A DNA stretch of 9,580 nt. It comes from Methanothrix sp. Its GTDB lineage: Archaea; Halobacteriota; Methanosarcinia; Methanotrichales; Methanotrichaceae. A program made the position numbers and the translations under genes. The notes below the pieces were generated by a model that made no database searches, was not told the origin of the DNA, and saw only the letters and a program-made list of their open reading frames with translations. Of the stretch, positions 1 to 6,744 are shown piece after piece (position 1 is the first letter of the stretch; every line of letters starts with the position of its first letter). The stretch covers positions 1-9,580 of the forward strand of contig JAJRAX010000197.1 in assembly GCA_028679775.1 (NCBI GenBank). The letters run 5' to 3'.

Positions 1-120
1 CTTTCGGTCTGCCAATGCCTGATTATAGAGATACCTGCAAGTATCCGGAGTCAAGTCTAACGAAGCTTCTTGTTGCTTGTTAGGGTACATCCTGAACTTG
101 TAGGCAGTCTTCATCCCCAT
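1..120 (-). CDS. tnpB: TnpB, IS200/IS605-type RNA-guided nuclease, N-terminus only (runs off the left edge)
   Basis: The reverse strand reads 40 open codons from an ATG at 120 to the window edge. The protein begins MGMKTAYKFRMYPNKQQ and continues to CRYLYNQALADRK. This is the usual start of TnpB proteins: a basic first beta strand (K-T/F-x-Y-K-F-R-x-Y-P), then a helix ending in C-R-x-L-Y-N-x-A-L-A-x-R-K. TnpB is the accessory, omega-RNA-guided endonuclease of IS200/IS605 and IS1341 elements. The catalytic RuvC and zinc-finger parts would lie outside the window, so integrity cannot be judged. An ATG at 114 (MKTAYK) is an alternative start and has GGAG about 10 bases upstream. No tnpA is visible between tnpB and the tRNA gene, so this may be a solo-tnpB element. 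Confidence 0.82.
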   Translation of the reverse strand, partial: MGMKTAYKFRMYPNKQQEASLDLTPDTCRYLYNQALADRK

Positions 121-203
121 CCATACTCCATCAAAATATTTATGGACCCATAACTAGATATCTATTTCGATTCAAGTTCGATAGCAGTAGGTACGGCATT
201 CAT

Positions 204-225
204 CCCGCCCCCTGAAGGGAGCGGG
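204..225 (+). other. GC-rich hairpin resembling an IS200/IS605-type element end
   Basis: CCCGC (204-208) pairs with GCGGG (221-225). Inside it, CCC (210-212) pairs with GGG (217-219) around a TGAA loop, with one C/A mismatch. The flanks, GGCATTCAT before and TCTTCTGCC plus a T-run after, resemble the subterminal hairpin at the 3' end of many archaeal tnpB elements read on the plus strand. The neighbouring tnpB fragment is on the minus strand, so this may be the end of a second, decayed element or the left-end hairpin of the same one. It could also act as a plus-strand terminator. The link to IS ends rests on memory of such sequences, not on a search. Confidence 0.5.
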
Positions 226-269
226 TCTTCTGCCTGCTTTTCTATAAAAATAGACGAACAACCATCGAC

Positions 270-290
270 AAAAACTCAAATAAAAAGATT
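270..290 (-). terminator. T-rich terminator after the tRNA gene
   Basis: Just past the tRNA 3' end the transcribed (minus) strand carries two five-T runs, at 286-282 and 274-270, in A+T-rich sequence with no hairpin. Oligo-T tracts of this kind are the usual archaeal termination signal. Confidence 0.5.
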
Positions 291-291
291 A

Positions 292-365
292 AGCCTCGGA
301 CGGGATTCGAACCCGCGACCTCGTCCTTACCAAGGACGCGCTATACCGGGCTAAGCTATCGAGGC
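292..365 (-). tRNA. tRNA-Thr, anticodon GGU
   Basis: The reverse strand folds into a complete cloverleaf of 74 bases including the discriminator. It has U8-A9, a D arm starting GCTTAGCCCGG, an anticodon stem CGTCC/GGACG around the loop TTGGTAA, and a T arm GCGGG-TTCGAAT-CCCGT. The anticodon lies at 331-329 and reads GGT, so it decodes ACC and ACU threonine codons. The acceptor stem is GCCTCGA against CCGAGGC: six Watson-Crick pairs and an A7/C66 mismatch. The discriminator is U. CCA is not encoded and there is no intron. No convincing box A lies directly upstream, so it may be co-transcribed with the glycosyltransferase gene that ends 109 bases before it on the same strand. Confidence 0.95.
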
Positions 366-454
366 AACAACAGCCCCGTTGTGCTCACCATTCAAGAACC
401 TTTCGGTAGGAACTGGATGAGAAGCCGCCTGAGAGACAACACTAGCAAAGGCGC

Positions 455-467
455 AAAAAAAGGAAAA
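455..467 (-). terminator. T-rich terminator after the distal glycosyltransferase gene
   Basis: Starting eight bases past the TAG stop, the minus strand reads TTTTCCTTTTTTT without a hairpin, a typical archaeal oligo-T stop. Read-through into the tRNA gene remains possible. Confidence 0.5.
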
Positions 468-474
468 CATGCAG

Positions 475-1638
475 CTACCTGTCGTGTTGTTTAGCATATT
501 CATAAACGTCTTCAGTGCTCTTGGCAATGCGATCCCAGGAAAACTCGCTATCAATCCTGCTGCAACCCGCACGCGCAAGCCTTGTCATCTCCTCGGGATT
601 GGACAGCAGCCGGTTTATGCACCAGGCGATTGACTCAGGCTGAACATAGGCCAGGAGGCCGTCCTCGAAGTTCTTGATGATGCTCACCGCTTCCGTCGCC
701 ACAACCGGTTTACAGGCGTCCCAGGCCTCCAAGACCACCACACCGAAGGGCTCGTTTCTGCTGGGAACGCACATGAGATCACAGGCATTGACCAGCTCTG
801 ACTTCTCGGTGCTGGAGGTGTACCCGAGGAATCGGCAGGCTTCCGCCACACCAAGCTCGCGAGCCCGGCGTTCGCAGTCCGACCTCATGCCCCCTTCTCC
901 CATGAAGATGAAACGGGCATCTGAACGATTTCGAAGGATTCGAGGCACAGCCTCCACCAGCAGGTCAGGGCCCTTCTGGATGCTCATCCTGCCACAGAAA
1001 AGAACCAGAGGAGCCATCGGATGAATGCCATACTTCTCCTTGACCCGTCCCGCGTCCAGACCGCGCCTCATCTTTCCCCCGATGATGCCGTTGGGAATTA
1101 CTCTGATCTTGTCCTCAGGCAGGCTGAAGATCCACATCAGCTCGTCGTGCATGCGCCTGGTGGTCACAATCACCATAGAGGCCTCATAGCAGCCCCACCA
1201 CTCCCGATGAGAGATCTCTTGAGATATGCCGTAGCCGAAGTTATTTCCATTCCGGCCCCACTCAGTGCTGTGCATGGTGAGAAAGAATGGCAGGCCATAG
1301 TCCTGCTTGATTCTGACCAGGGCAGGCACAGGATGCCAGTCATGGCCATGCACAACATCGAACTTTCCGAACAGCTTTTGCACAGCGTCAAAGCGATCGC
1401 AAAGGGCATCGCACATCCGGTTCATCTGAGCCAGGATGTCACCTGAGCAGTCTACGTCTACCCTCTGGTAATGGACGCCGTTTATCTTATCATAAGAATC
1501 AAATTCGCCTCTGCGCGTAAATACATGAACCTCATGGCCCCTTCTGGCCAGCGCTTCAGAGATCTCTGAGACACACGGGGCCACACCGCCAACCTTTATC
1601 GAGTACAGGCTCTCCCAGGAGAGCATTCCAATTCGCAT
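475..1638 (-). CDS. GT4/GT5-type glycosyltransferase, glycogen synthase-like (distal copy)
   Basis: A 387-residue GT-B fold retaining glycosyltransferase, probably transferring glucose from a nucleotide sugar to an alpha-glucan in the cytoplasm. The N-terminal domain carries the glycogen-synthase-like K-V-G-G-V loop (15-19), H-G-H-D-W-H (97-102) and H-S-T-E-W-G-R (123-129). The C-terminal nucleotide-sugar domain has G-R-M-S-I-Q-K-G, with the donor phosphate-binding pair R217 and K222, and the E-x7-E motif EPFGVVVLE (E296, E304). Length and motifs resemble archaeal proteins annotated as glycogen synthase of the MJ1606 type. The chosen start is ATG at 1638, four bases after GGTGA; an in-frame TTG at 1641 is too close to that site. 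A 207-base gap with its own candidate promoter separates it from galT. Donor (ADP- or UDP-glucose) and product are not shown by sequence, and another glycoconjugate role is possible. Confidence 0.9.
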   Translation of the reverse strand: MRIGMLSWESLYSIKVGGVAPCVSEISEALARRGHEVHVFTRRGEFDSYDKINGVHYQRVDVDCSGDILAQMNRMCDALCDRFDAVQKLFGKFDVVHGHDWHPVPALVRIKQDYGLPFFLTMHSTEWGRNGNNFGYGISQEISHREWWGCYEASMVIVTTRRMHDELMWIFSLPEDKIRVIPNGIIGGKMRRGLDAGRVKEKYGIHPMAPLVLFCGRMSIQKGPDLLVEAVPRILRNRSDARFIFMGEGGMRSDCERRARELGVAEACRFLGYTSSTEKSELVNACDLMCVPSRNEPFGVVVLEAWDACKPVVATEAVSIIKNFEDGLLAYVQPESIAWCINRLLSNPEEMTRLARAGCSRIDSEFSWDRIAKSTEDVYEYAKQHDR

Positions 1639-1658
1639 CAATTCACCGGTATAATTTT

Positions 1659-1671
1659 CGCCTTGGAGGCG
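1659..1671 (-). promoter_or_regulatory. Small hairpin in the leader of the distal glycosyltransferase gene
   Basis: CGCCTCCAAGGCG on the minus strand is a 5-bp inverted repeat around a three-base loop. It lies 20 bases upstream of the ATG and 11 bases before the GGTGA ribosome site, so it does not mask that site. A regulatory role is only a possibility. Confidence 0.25.
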
Positions 1672-1724
1672 ATCTATCTGTGATCCTCTATCGGTACGAT
1701 ATCAATAATAGGATGGGACGCAAG

Positions 1725-1732
1725 ATAAATAA
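1725..1732 (-). promoter_or_regulatory. Candidate box A (TATA) promoter for the distal glycosyltransferase gene
   Basis: The minus strand reads GGACTTATTTATCTTG. TTATTTAT resembles an archaeal box A, and transcription would start near 1700, giving a leader of roughly 60 bases. The box overlaps the inner copy of a 12-bp tandem repeat. It is the best candidate in the 207-base gap after galT, but it is unproven. Confidence 0.4.
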
Positions 1733-1752
1733 GTCCTCTCATAAGTCCTCTC
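1729..1752. repeat. Perfect 12-bp tandem repeat, two copies
   Basis: ATAAGTCCTCTC occurs twice back to back, at 1729-1740 and 1741-1752, and the next base continues the match. On the minus strand this is GAGAGGACTTAT twice, directly upstream of and overlapping the candidate box A. It could be a paired regulator site or a chance slippage duplication. Confidence 0.8.
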
Positions 1753-1845
1753 ACGATTTCTTGAAACACATTAGGAATGGCAAAGGGCAATTAATGCTAT
1801 TCGGTATGCCTGATAATTGATGAACTTTTCGGCACTGTTGCAGAT

Positions 1846-2817
1846 TTACAAAAATAGCCTCAGCTCTTTAGCTGCGGTCTCCGGTGCATGCGTGTTGATG
1901 CACACTCCGGTCCCCTTCTCAAAGCCGGCGATCCTGGAGACGACCGGTTGAATTCGGATATTGAGGTGATAGCAAGAAGGCAACTGAAATATCATGCAGT
2001 TGTAGGAGGGGTCATTCAAGACGGATCGCAAGGCCCCTAAAGCTCGCTTCAGCAGGCGACCCAGGCTATTACCCTCGTCTTCGCTCATCTCTTTCAGGGA
2101 AGGGAAATGCCTCCGGGGCAAAATCCAGCACTCATAAGGTGCTTGGGAATAGAAAGGTGCTATGAGAAACCAGCCCTCGTTCTGGTCTATGAGCCGACAG
2201 GAACGGCTCTCTTTCGCCACAATATCGCAATAAGGACAGGATGGGGCCAAGCTGCTGATGACCTGCAGCTCCCTTTTTATCAGTGGCGGAATAATAGGCA
2301 TAGCGATAAGCTGAGAATGACTGTGAGACATAGAAGCTCCTGCATCACGCCCCCAGTTCTTATAGACAGATACGTATTTCACATCACTCATGCCACTGTA
2401 GTGGACATAGCGATCCCGATAGACTGAGATGAGCTTTCCTAGATGCGCTTCACTGAAGTCCGCGGGATTCTCTTCGTGCCTGGGACTGTCCACAATTACC
2501 TCATGGTAACCCTGCCCAGGCAGGGCCGTCCAGTCTGCACTGGCAGGACCTGGGTCAGGGACAAGGGCGGGAAAGACGTTGGCAAAGACCCGCATCTTCC
2601 AGCCGGAGATTCTCTCTGGTCCGTCGGAGTAAACGCCTTTTTCAGTGTAGACTGCATCTGCAAAAGGAGTCATTCCTTCGTTTCCCGGACAAAACGAGCA
2701 GTTTGCTTCGCTCCCTGCCCCGGGCTCCGCCGCCCGGAAGTCAGTCGGCCTCCTTTTGCGTTCTTCAGCTATGATGCAATACTCGTCCAGGAAGTAGTGC
2801 TTTCTCAGCTCTGGCAT
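1846..2817 (-). CDS. galT: GalT-family nucleotidyltransferase (galactose-1-phosphate uridylyltransferase-like)
   Basis: A 323-residue enzyme of the HIT superfamily GalT branch. Such enzymes exchange a sugar phosphate for the sugar phosphate of a nucleotide sugar through a nucleotidyl-histidine intermediate. The active-site motif is H165-S-H167-S-Q169, where H167 would be the nucleophile; the classical form is HPHGQ. C40-x2-C43, H114 and H165 fit the first zinc site, and C194-x2-C197 with H237 and H284 could form a second, as I recall for the plant homologue At5g18200, an ADP-glucose phosphorylase. The second HIT-like half ends Y-H-L-N-I-R-I-Q (283-290). It is slightly shorter than the E. coli enzyme (348). 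ATG 2817 has GGAG seven bases upstream, and the preceding glycosyltransferase gene ends 16 bases before it. Beside glucan synthases, an ADP- or UDP-glucose-handling role is as likely as galactose use. Confidence 0.88.
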   Translation of the reverse strand: MPELRKHYFLDEYCIIAEERKRRPTDFRAAEPGAGSEANCSFCPGNEGMTPFADAVYTEKGVYSDGPERISGWKMRVFANVFPALVPDPGPASADWTALPGQGYHEVIVDSPRHEENPADFSEAHLGKLISVYRDRYVHYSGMSDVKYVSVYKNWGRDAGASMSHSHSQLIAMPIIPPLIKRELQVISSLAPSCPYCDIVAKESRSCRLIDQNEGWFLIAPFYSQAPYECWILPRRHFPSLKEMSEDEGNSLGRLLKRALGALRSVLNDPSYNCMIFQLPSCYHLNIRIQPVVSRIAGFEKGTGVCINTHAPETAAKELRLFL

Positions 2818-2833
2818 AGGCTCGCTCCGGTCA

Positions 2834-4048
2834 TCAGGCTATCTCCCTGTAAATGGCCAGGGTCCTCTCTGCCGCCGTTCTCCAGGTGAACTCCTCCTGC
2901 GCCCTCATTCTGGCGTTCTTTCCCCAGGACACGAGCCTCTCCGGGTCCTCTAAGGCCAGGTTTATTCCCCAGGCGATATCAGAAGGATCACGGGCGTTGA
3001 CATGAATGCCTGTAGGCCGCGCTGCGACAGGATTGTTCACGATCTCAGCGAGGCCTGATGTGCCGGCTGCGCCCACAACCGCAGGCTTGCCCATAGCAGC
3101 GGCCTCTAAAGCTACGATGCCGAAGGGCTCGTAGATGCTAGGAAAGACGCACAGGTCAGCGAGAGCATAGTGGAGCCGCTTCTCCATAGGATCGAGAAAA
3201 TCAGTGACCATAGTCACAGATCCGCGGCCCTGCCGCTTTGCCTCTTCTGCCGCATATCCTTCCAGGCTGCCTCTGCCTACCACGAGAAGCCTGGCATTGC
3301 CGTGCATGGCTTTGACCCGCGGGAAAGCAGAGAACAGCTCTCGCACGCCTTTGACAGGCTCAAGCCTTCCCACGAAGAGGATTATGATGTCATCCTCAGA
3401 AAAGCCGTATCTCTTTCGGAGAAGAGCCAGATCCTCCGGGTTGACCCTCGCGGGACTGAAGAAATCAGCATTAACACCATGATAGCATACAGAGATCTTC
3501 TCGGCGGGTGTGCCCAGGCGTGTCATCTCCCGTTTCATGGCCTCGGATACAGTGATTACACCGTCTGCCACCTCACCGCCCCTCCGTTCCAGGGCCACGA
3601 TCTGAGGATTGGGGTTGTCGGAACGCCCGACTTCCAGGCCGTGCACATGGTAGATCAGGGGCACGCCCACCCTTTGCACTGCCATGCCGCCTAGAAGGCC
3701 CAGCCAGTCCTGGGCCACACAGAGATCAAATGGGCCGTTGTCCATGATGCACCCGGCAGAAAGCTGATTGAGGCTTATGAGATCCTCTAAAAAGCGCAGT
3801 CCGTCCCCCCAGGCCAGGGTTTCCTGGGAAAAGAAGACATCAAGGCCGTCTCTGAGGGCTACGGGATTCATCCGGAAGACCTCCACGCCGTTCATGTCCT
3901 GGTAGCGAGCTAAATTGCCATCACCCAATGTAAAAACCGAGACGCTTTCACTTAGTGATACCATCTCACGAGACATCTCGTCAACGTACACTCCCAACCC
4001 CCCAAAGATTCGGGGCGGGAACTCCACGCTCAAGTAGGCAATTCTCAT
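2834..4048 (-). CDS. GT4/GT5-type glycosyltransferase, glycogen synthase-like (operon copy)
   Basis: A 404-residue GT-B fold transferase likely to add glucose to a glucan from a nucleotide sugar. The start MRIAYLSVEFPP leads to the G-G-L-G loop (16-19), with A-Q-D-W (112-115) and H-V-H-G-L-E (134-139) in the acceptor domain. The donor domain has V-G-R-L-E-P-V-K-G, with R228 and K233 for donor phosphates, and EPFGIVALE with E307 and E315 as the E-x7-E pair. ATG 4048 is preferred because GGGGGAT stands eight bases before it; an in-frame TTG at 4063 would add five residues. The upstream GT3 gene ends 16 bases before this ATG and galT starts 16 bases after its stop, so the three are probably co-transcribed. 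It is clearly diverged from the distal copy at 475-1638 rather than a recent duplicate. Exact donor and acceptor are not determined. Confidence 0.9.
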   Translation of the reverse strand: MRIAYLSVEFPPRIFGGLGVYVDEMSREMVSLSESVSVFTLGDGNLARYQDMNGVEVFRMNPVALRDGLDVFFSQETLAWGDGLRFLEDLISLNQLSAGCIMDNGPFDLCVAQDWLGLLGGMAVQRVGVPLIYHVHGLEVGRSDNPNPQIVALERRGGEVADGVITVSEAMKREMTRLGTPAEKISVCYHGVNADFFSPARVNPEDLALLRKRYGFSEDDIIILFVGRLEPVKGVRELFSAFPRVKAMHGNARLLVVGRGSLEGYAAEEAKRQGRGSVTMVTDFLDPMEKRLHYALADLCVFPSIYEPFGIVALEAAAMGKPAVVGAAGTSGLAEIVNNPVAARPTGIHVNARDPSDIAWGINLALEDPERLVSWGKNARMRAQEEFTWRTAAERTLAIYREIA

Positions 4049-4064
4049 TATGCGATCCCCCAAG

Positions 4065-5849
4065 CTATGCCACCAGATTCCTGTAATACTCCAGCACCGG
4101 CTCCTTCCAGGAAAACTGCCTGGCTAAGGAGAATGATTCCTCGCAGAGCAACCGGTATTTTACCTCGTCATCCAGATAGGTCCAGGTGAAGTAGTCTAAA
4201 GCCAGGGCGTAATCCAGCACGGTCTCCTGGGGATGGGCCTCGATGTTGTCCACAATCACCACTCCGCCCAATCCCGGCACCCGGCGTTTGACCCTCTTCA
4301 GAGCATCGCTGTATCCTGCCGACCGGCTGACGATGCTGGGCGTTCCCTCACGGCCAGCCTCAAGAGCTGTGAGAAGAAAGGGCTCGTACTGAGACGGGAA
4401 TATGCCTGCCACACATCCGGCCATGATCTCATCCGCAGACATGCCAAGTCCACCATCGTCCGGTCCGACCCATTGAGGATAGAGCATGGCAGCCACCATC
4501 CTCTTGCCAGAGATCAGCTCTTGCTCGTCCAAGTCCCTCTCCTGGATCATGTTCTCCAAGCGGATCTCCTCACCAACCAGGACCTCAGGCGTAAGGTGGA
4601 TGGGAAATCCCTCAGGCACCTTCTCTTTGTCTTTGGGGCCGTGGGAAGCAATGAGGAAACAGACAACCCGCGTCTCCTCCGCATGACGCTGACCGGTCAG
4701 CCTGTGCTTGAGCAGGTGATCTTGGAGCATGAGAGCATCGAGAAGTTGATGGTAGCCTTTGTTTTCGATCTCGATTCTGGAGATCGTAAAGACCGGAATG
4801 ATGTTTTCCATCTTCACGCACTTGCCGTCGCAGAACTTGTAGAGGTTGTCAGAGAGAAACTTTTGAATCTTATGCCTGCAGCGCTCTTTTTTGTCCCAGT
4901 CGATCTCCTCAGTCTCTACATCGATTCCGTTCCTGACTACTATGCCCTTCATGCGGTAGAAGAGCATGGCCTCTTTCATTGTCGAGTCGCCCACAAATGT
5001 AACTGCATCGGCATATCGAGCAAGGCCCTCAAGTGCCGCAAACCCTAGAGGCGTTCCAGCTTCCATCTTAGAGTCGTTCTGGACGACCTTTAAGAGAGAC
5101 TTGTAGCCCACAGTTCTGCCCGGAACGGTAGCGTGCAGCGTGCATGCGGTTCTGACGGCAACGCCAAGCTTTTTCAGCCTGGCTGCAGCATAAAAGAGGC
5201 CGAACTCGTGACAATGAAGCGAGACCCTCACCTTGGGCATCACTGATTTGGCAAACTCAGAGACCGCCCGATCTGCGTACTTGTTAGCAGCCTCATCAGG
5301 GACGTGAGCAAGAGCCCGCACCAGTTCCGAAACTGCGTAGGAGAGGTTGAGGTAGTGGTTGTATTCCCAGCCGTAGTGGGCTCTCTCAAAGTTCATGGAG
5401 TCCAGGCCAACCAGGTCAAAGGCTTCAGTCTTGATGGCATTATTGAGAGTCATCTCCTGATCTTTCCAGCGCGCCGTGTGAGACTGATAGTAATTGGTGT
5501 TGAAGAGAACGTAGCTGATGGGCACGCCGTCAACTATCCGTTCTGCTGTTGTGGTCTCGATTCCGGCAGCATTGAGGTCCCGAATCACCCGCTCAAGCTC
5601 CGGGCCTGCATTCAGCTTCCCGAAACCTGGGAGATCGGAAATTCGGTTCTTGCCGGTGTTCCAGTCTGAACCCGATGTGGGGTAGTTTGGGCCAGCCACC
5701 AGGATGTGCAGGCCACTTTCGATATCTTTGTGCGCCACCAGTCGAGCTAAGGTGACAGCCTCGGCATCAATTACATTCCAAATGCCGCCCATCTTATTTG
5801 ATGCCGGACCAGCTTCTTCCCCGGCCAGAACCATCCATCTCTCAATCAT
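4065..5849 (-). CDS. GT3-type (eukaryote-like) glycogen synthase
   Basis: A 594-residue protein with the marks of family GT3, which includes fungal and animal glycogen synthases and is larger than GT4/GT5 enzymes. In order: W-M-V-L-A-G-E-E and K19-M-G-G-I-W-N-V-I at the donor loop; H-C-H-E-F-G (212-217), the counterpart of HEWQ; L-H-A-T-V-P-G-R (238-245); S-R-I-E-I-E-N-K-G (357-365), with the phosphate-binding pair R358 and K364; and Q-Y-E-P-F-L-L-T-A-L-E, with E489 and E497. The family makes alpha-1,4-glucan from UDP- or ADP-glucose in the cytoplasm. The carboxy-terminal Arg-rich regulatory segment of animal enzymes is not evident. ATG 5849 is preferred because AGGTG lies six bases upstream; an in-frame GTG at 5870 would add seven residues. 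It follows the KaiC-like gene by 39 bases. Confidence 0.9.
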   Translation of the reverse strand: MIERWMVLAGEEAGPASNKMGGIWNVIDAEAVTLARLVAHKDIESGLHILVAGPNYPTSGSDWNTGKNRISDLPGFGKLNAGPELERVIRDLNAAGIETTTAERIVDGVPISYVLFNTNYYQSHTARWKDQEMTLNNAIKTEAFDLVGLDSMNFERAHYGWEYNHYLNLSYAVSELVRALAHVPDEAANKYADRAVSEFAKSVMPKVRVSLHCHEFGLFYAAARLKKLGVAVRTACTLHATVPGRTVGYKSLLKVVQNDSKMEAGTPLGFAALEGLARYADAVTFVGDSTMKEAMLFYRMKGIVVRNGIDVETEEIDWDKKERCRHKIQKFLSDNLYKFCDGKCVKMENIIPVFTISRIEIENKGYHQLLDALMLQDHLLKHRLTGQRHAEETRVVCFLIASHGPKDKEKVPEGFPIHLTPEVLVGEEIRLENMIQERDLDEQELISGKRMVAAMLYPQWVGPDDGGLGMSADEIMAGCVAGIFPSQYEPFLLTALEAGREGTPSIVSRSAGYSDALKRVKRRVPGLGGVVIVDNIEAHPQETVLDYALALDYFTWTYLDDEVKYRLLCEESFSLARQFSWKEPVLEYYRNLVA

Positions 5850-5888
5850 CACATGCACCTTTTGCCACACAGTCCGTCGGCTCAGCTC

Positions 5889-6635
5889 TCAGGGATAAGG
5901 TGAGAGAGAGGACACGGCGATTCCTTCATCGGATATGTCCAGGACTCGAATGCTGTTGGCGATCTTCGAGCCACGCATCTTCATAATAAATATCGAACGG
6001 ATGAGATTGTTGCCAATGCGCTCCCGACTTAACATTGTGGCCGAGTCCGCTCCGTACTCCAGGAACTGGTTGGTACCAAAGGCAGTGCCTATGGTGATGA
6101 GTGCCGTCACTCCGCTGGCTCGAATGACTCCGAAGAGATCGTCAGTCAGAGAGCGAACCTTGAATGGAGCCTCAACCGCCATAAAGAAGGCAGTCAGGTC
6201 GTCGATAAATAGCCTGGCGGGCTTCACCTCTGTCAGTTTTCGCTCGACCAGCTTTCGGAAGTTAATGAGAAACTCGACCGGATCGACATCGATGCTCTTT
6301 TGCAGACGCAAAACCGGGTCGGTGACATCTACTATGGACAGTTTGCCCTCTCTCTCCATGGCCGAGAAGTCCCAGCCAAAGGATGACATCATCTCTCGCT
6401 TCAGGTACTCTGAACTCTCCGAGGGGGTGATGATCATCCCTTTCTCGCCCGCATTGATGCCATACTGGATGAACTGGCTGGCAAAGACAGTTTTGCCTGT
6501 ACCTGATGATCCGGTGATGGTGTTTACAGTCCCCTTATGAAAGCCTCCGCCAACCAGCTCATCGTATCCTGGTATGCCCGACTTGGACCTGGGAAAAACG
6601 CTTCTCTGTGCCGCCAAAATCAACCGCTCCATCAT
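5889..6635 (-). CDS. KaiC-like RecA-superfamily ATPase (single domain)
   Basis: A 248-residue single-domain KaiC/GvpD-type ATPase and first gene of the glucan operon. After G-I-P-G-Y-D-E-L-V-G-G-G-F (20-32) comes Walker A G-S-S-G-T-G-K-T (42-49) and Walker B R-L-F-I-D-D (141-146). The tail M-K-M-R-G-S-K (218-224) to V-L-D-I-S-D-E-G-I-A-V is typical of archaeal KaiC-like proteins. Where KaiC has adjacent catalytic glutamates after the second strand, this protein reads T-P-S72-E73-S, so only one is kept. Cyanobacterial KaiC has two such domains and phosphorylated Ser/Thr in the second; that site is not recognisable here. Such proteins are generally thought to be regulators or signalling ATPases, and a role in controlling glucan synthesis is inferred from position only. 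ATG 6635 is followed by a second ATG (6632); there is no clear ribosome site and a palindrome sits where one would be. Confidence 0.9.
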   Translation of the reverse strand: MMERLILAAQRSVFPRSKSGIPGYDELVGGGFHKGTVNTITGSSGTGKTVFASQFIQYGINAGEKGMIITPSESSEYLKREMMSSFGWDFSAMEREGKLSIVDVTDPVLRLQKSIDVDPVEFLINFRKLVERKLTEVKPARLFIDDLTAFFMAVEAPFKVRSLTDDLFGVIRASGVTALITIGTAFGTNQFLEYGADSATMLSRERIGNNLIRSIFIMKMRGSKIANSIRVLDISDEGIAVSSLSPYP

Positions 6636-6642
6636 TGCTTTT

Positions 6643-6661
6643 GCGCCGCAATTTGCAGCGC
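6643..6661. promoter_or_regulatory. 19-bp palindrome immediately upstream of the KaiC-like gene
   Basis: The minus strand reads GCGCTGCAAATTGCGGCGC, an almost perfect inverted repeat with one T/G mismatch, ending eight bases before the ATG at 6635. As DNA it resembles a dimeric repressor operator. As RNA it would form a seven-pair stem (with one U-G pair) covering the place of a ribosome site. Either reading is inference. Confidence 0.45.
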
Positions 6662-6744
6662 CGGATGCCTTTTGTCTCTCGACTAAGGTAATTAGGTCTT
6701 TCGGTTACAACGTAGGGGTGTGTAGCCTGTAGCACGGGCAAAAA

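Noticed and set aside
351..578. Minus-strand open frame of 75 codons overlapping the tRNA and the end of the distal glycosyltransferase gene
   Set aside because: It overlaps two well-supported genes in another frame, and its protein has no recognisable features.
4233..5048. Plus-strand open frame of 271 codons opposite the GT3 gene
   Set aside because: It is a mirror of the strongly conserved GT3 coding sequence, with no domain pattern and no promoter or ribosome site.
5935..6540. Plus-strand open frame of 201 codons opposite the KaiC-like gene
   Set aside because: It is antisense to Walker A and B coding sequence and has a Ser/Arg-rich composition typical of shadow frames.
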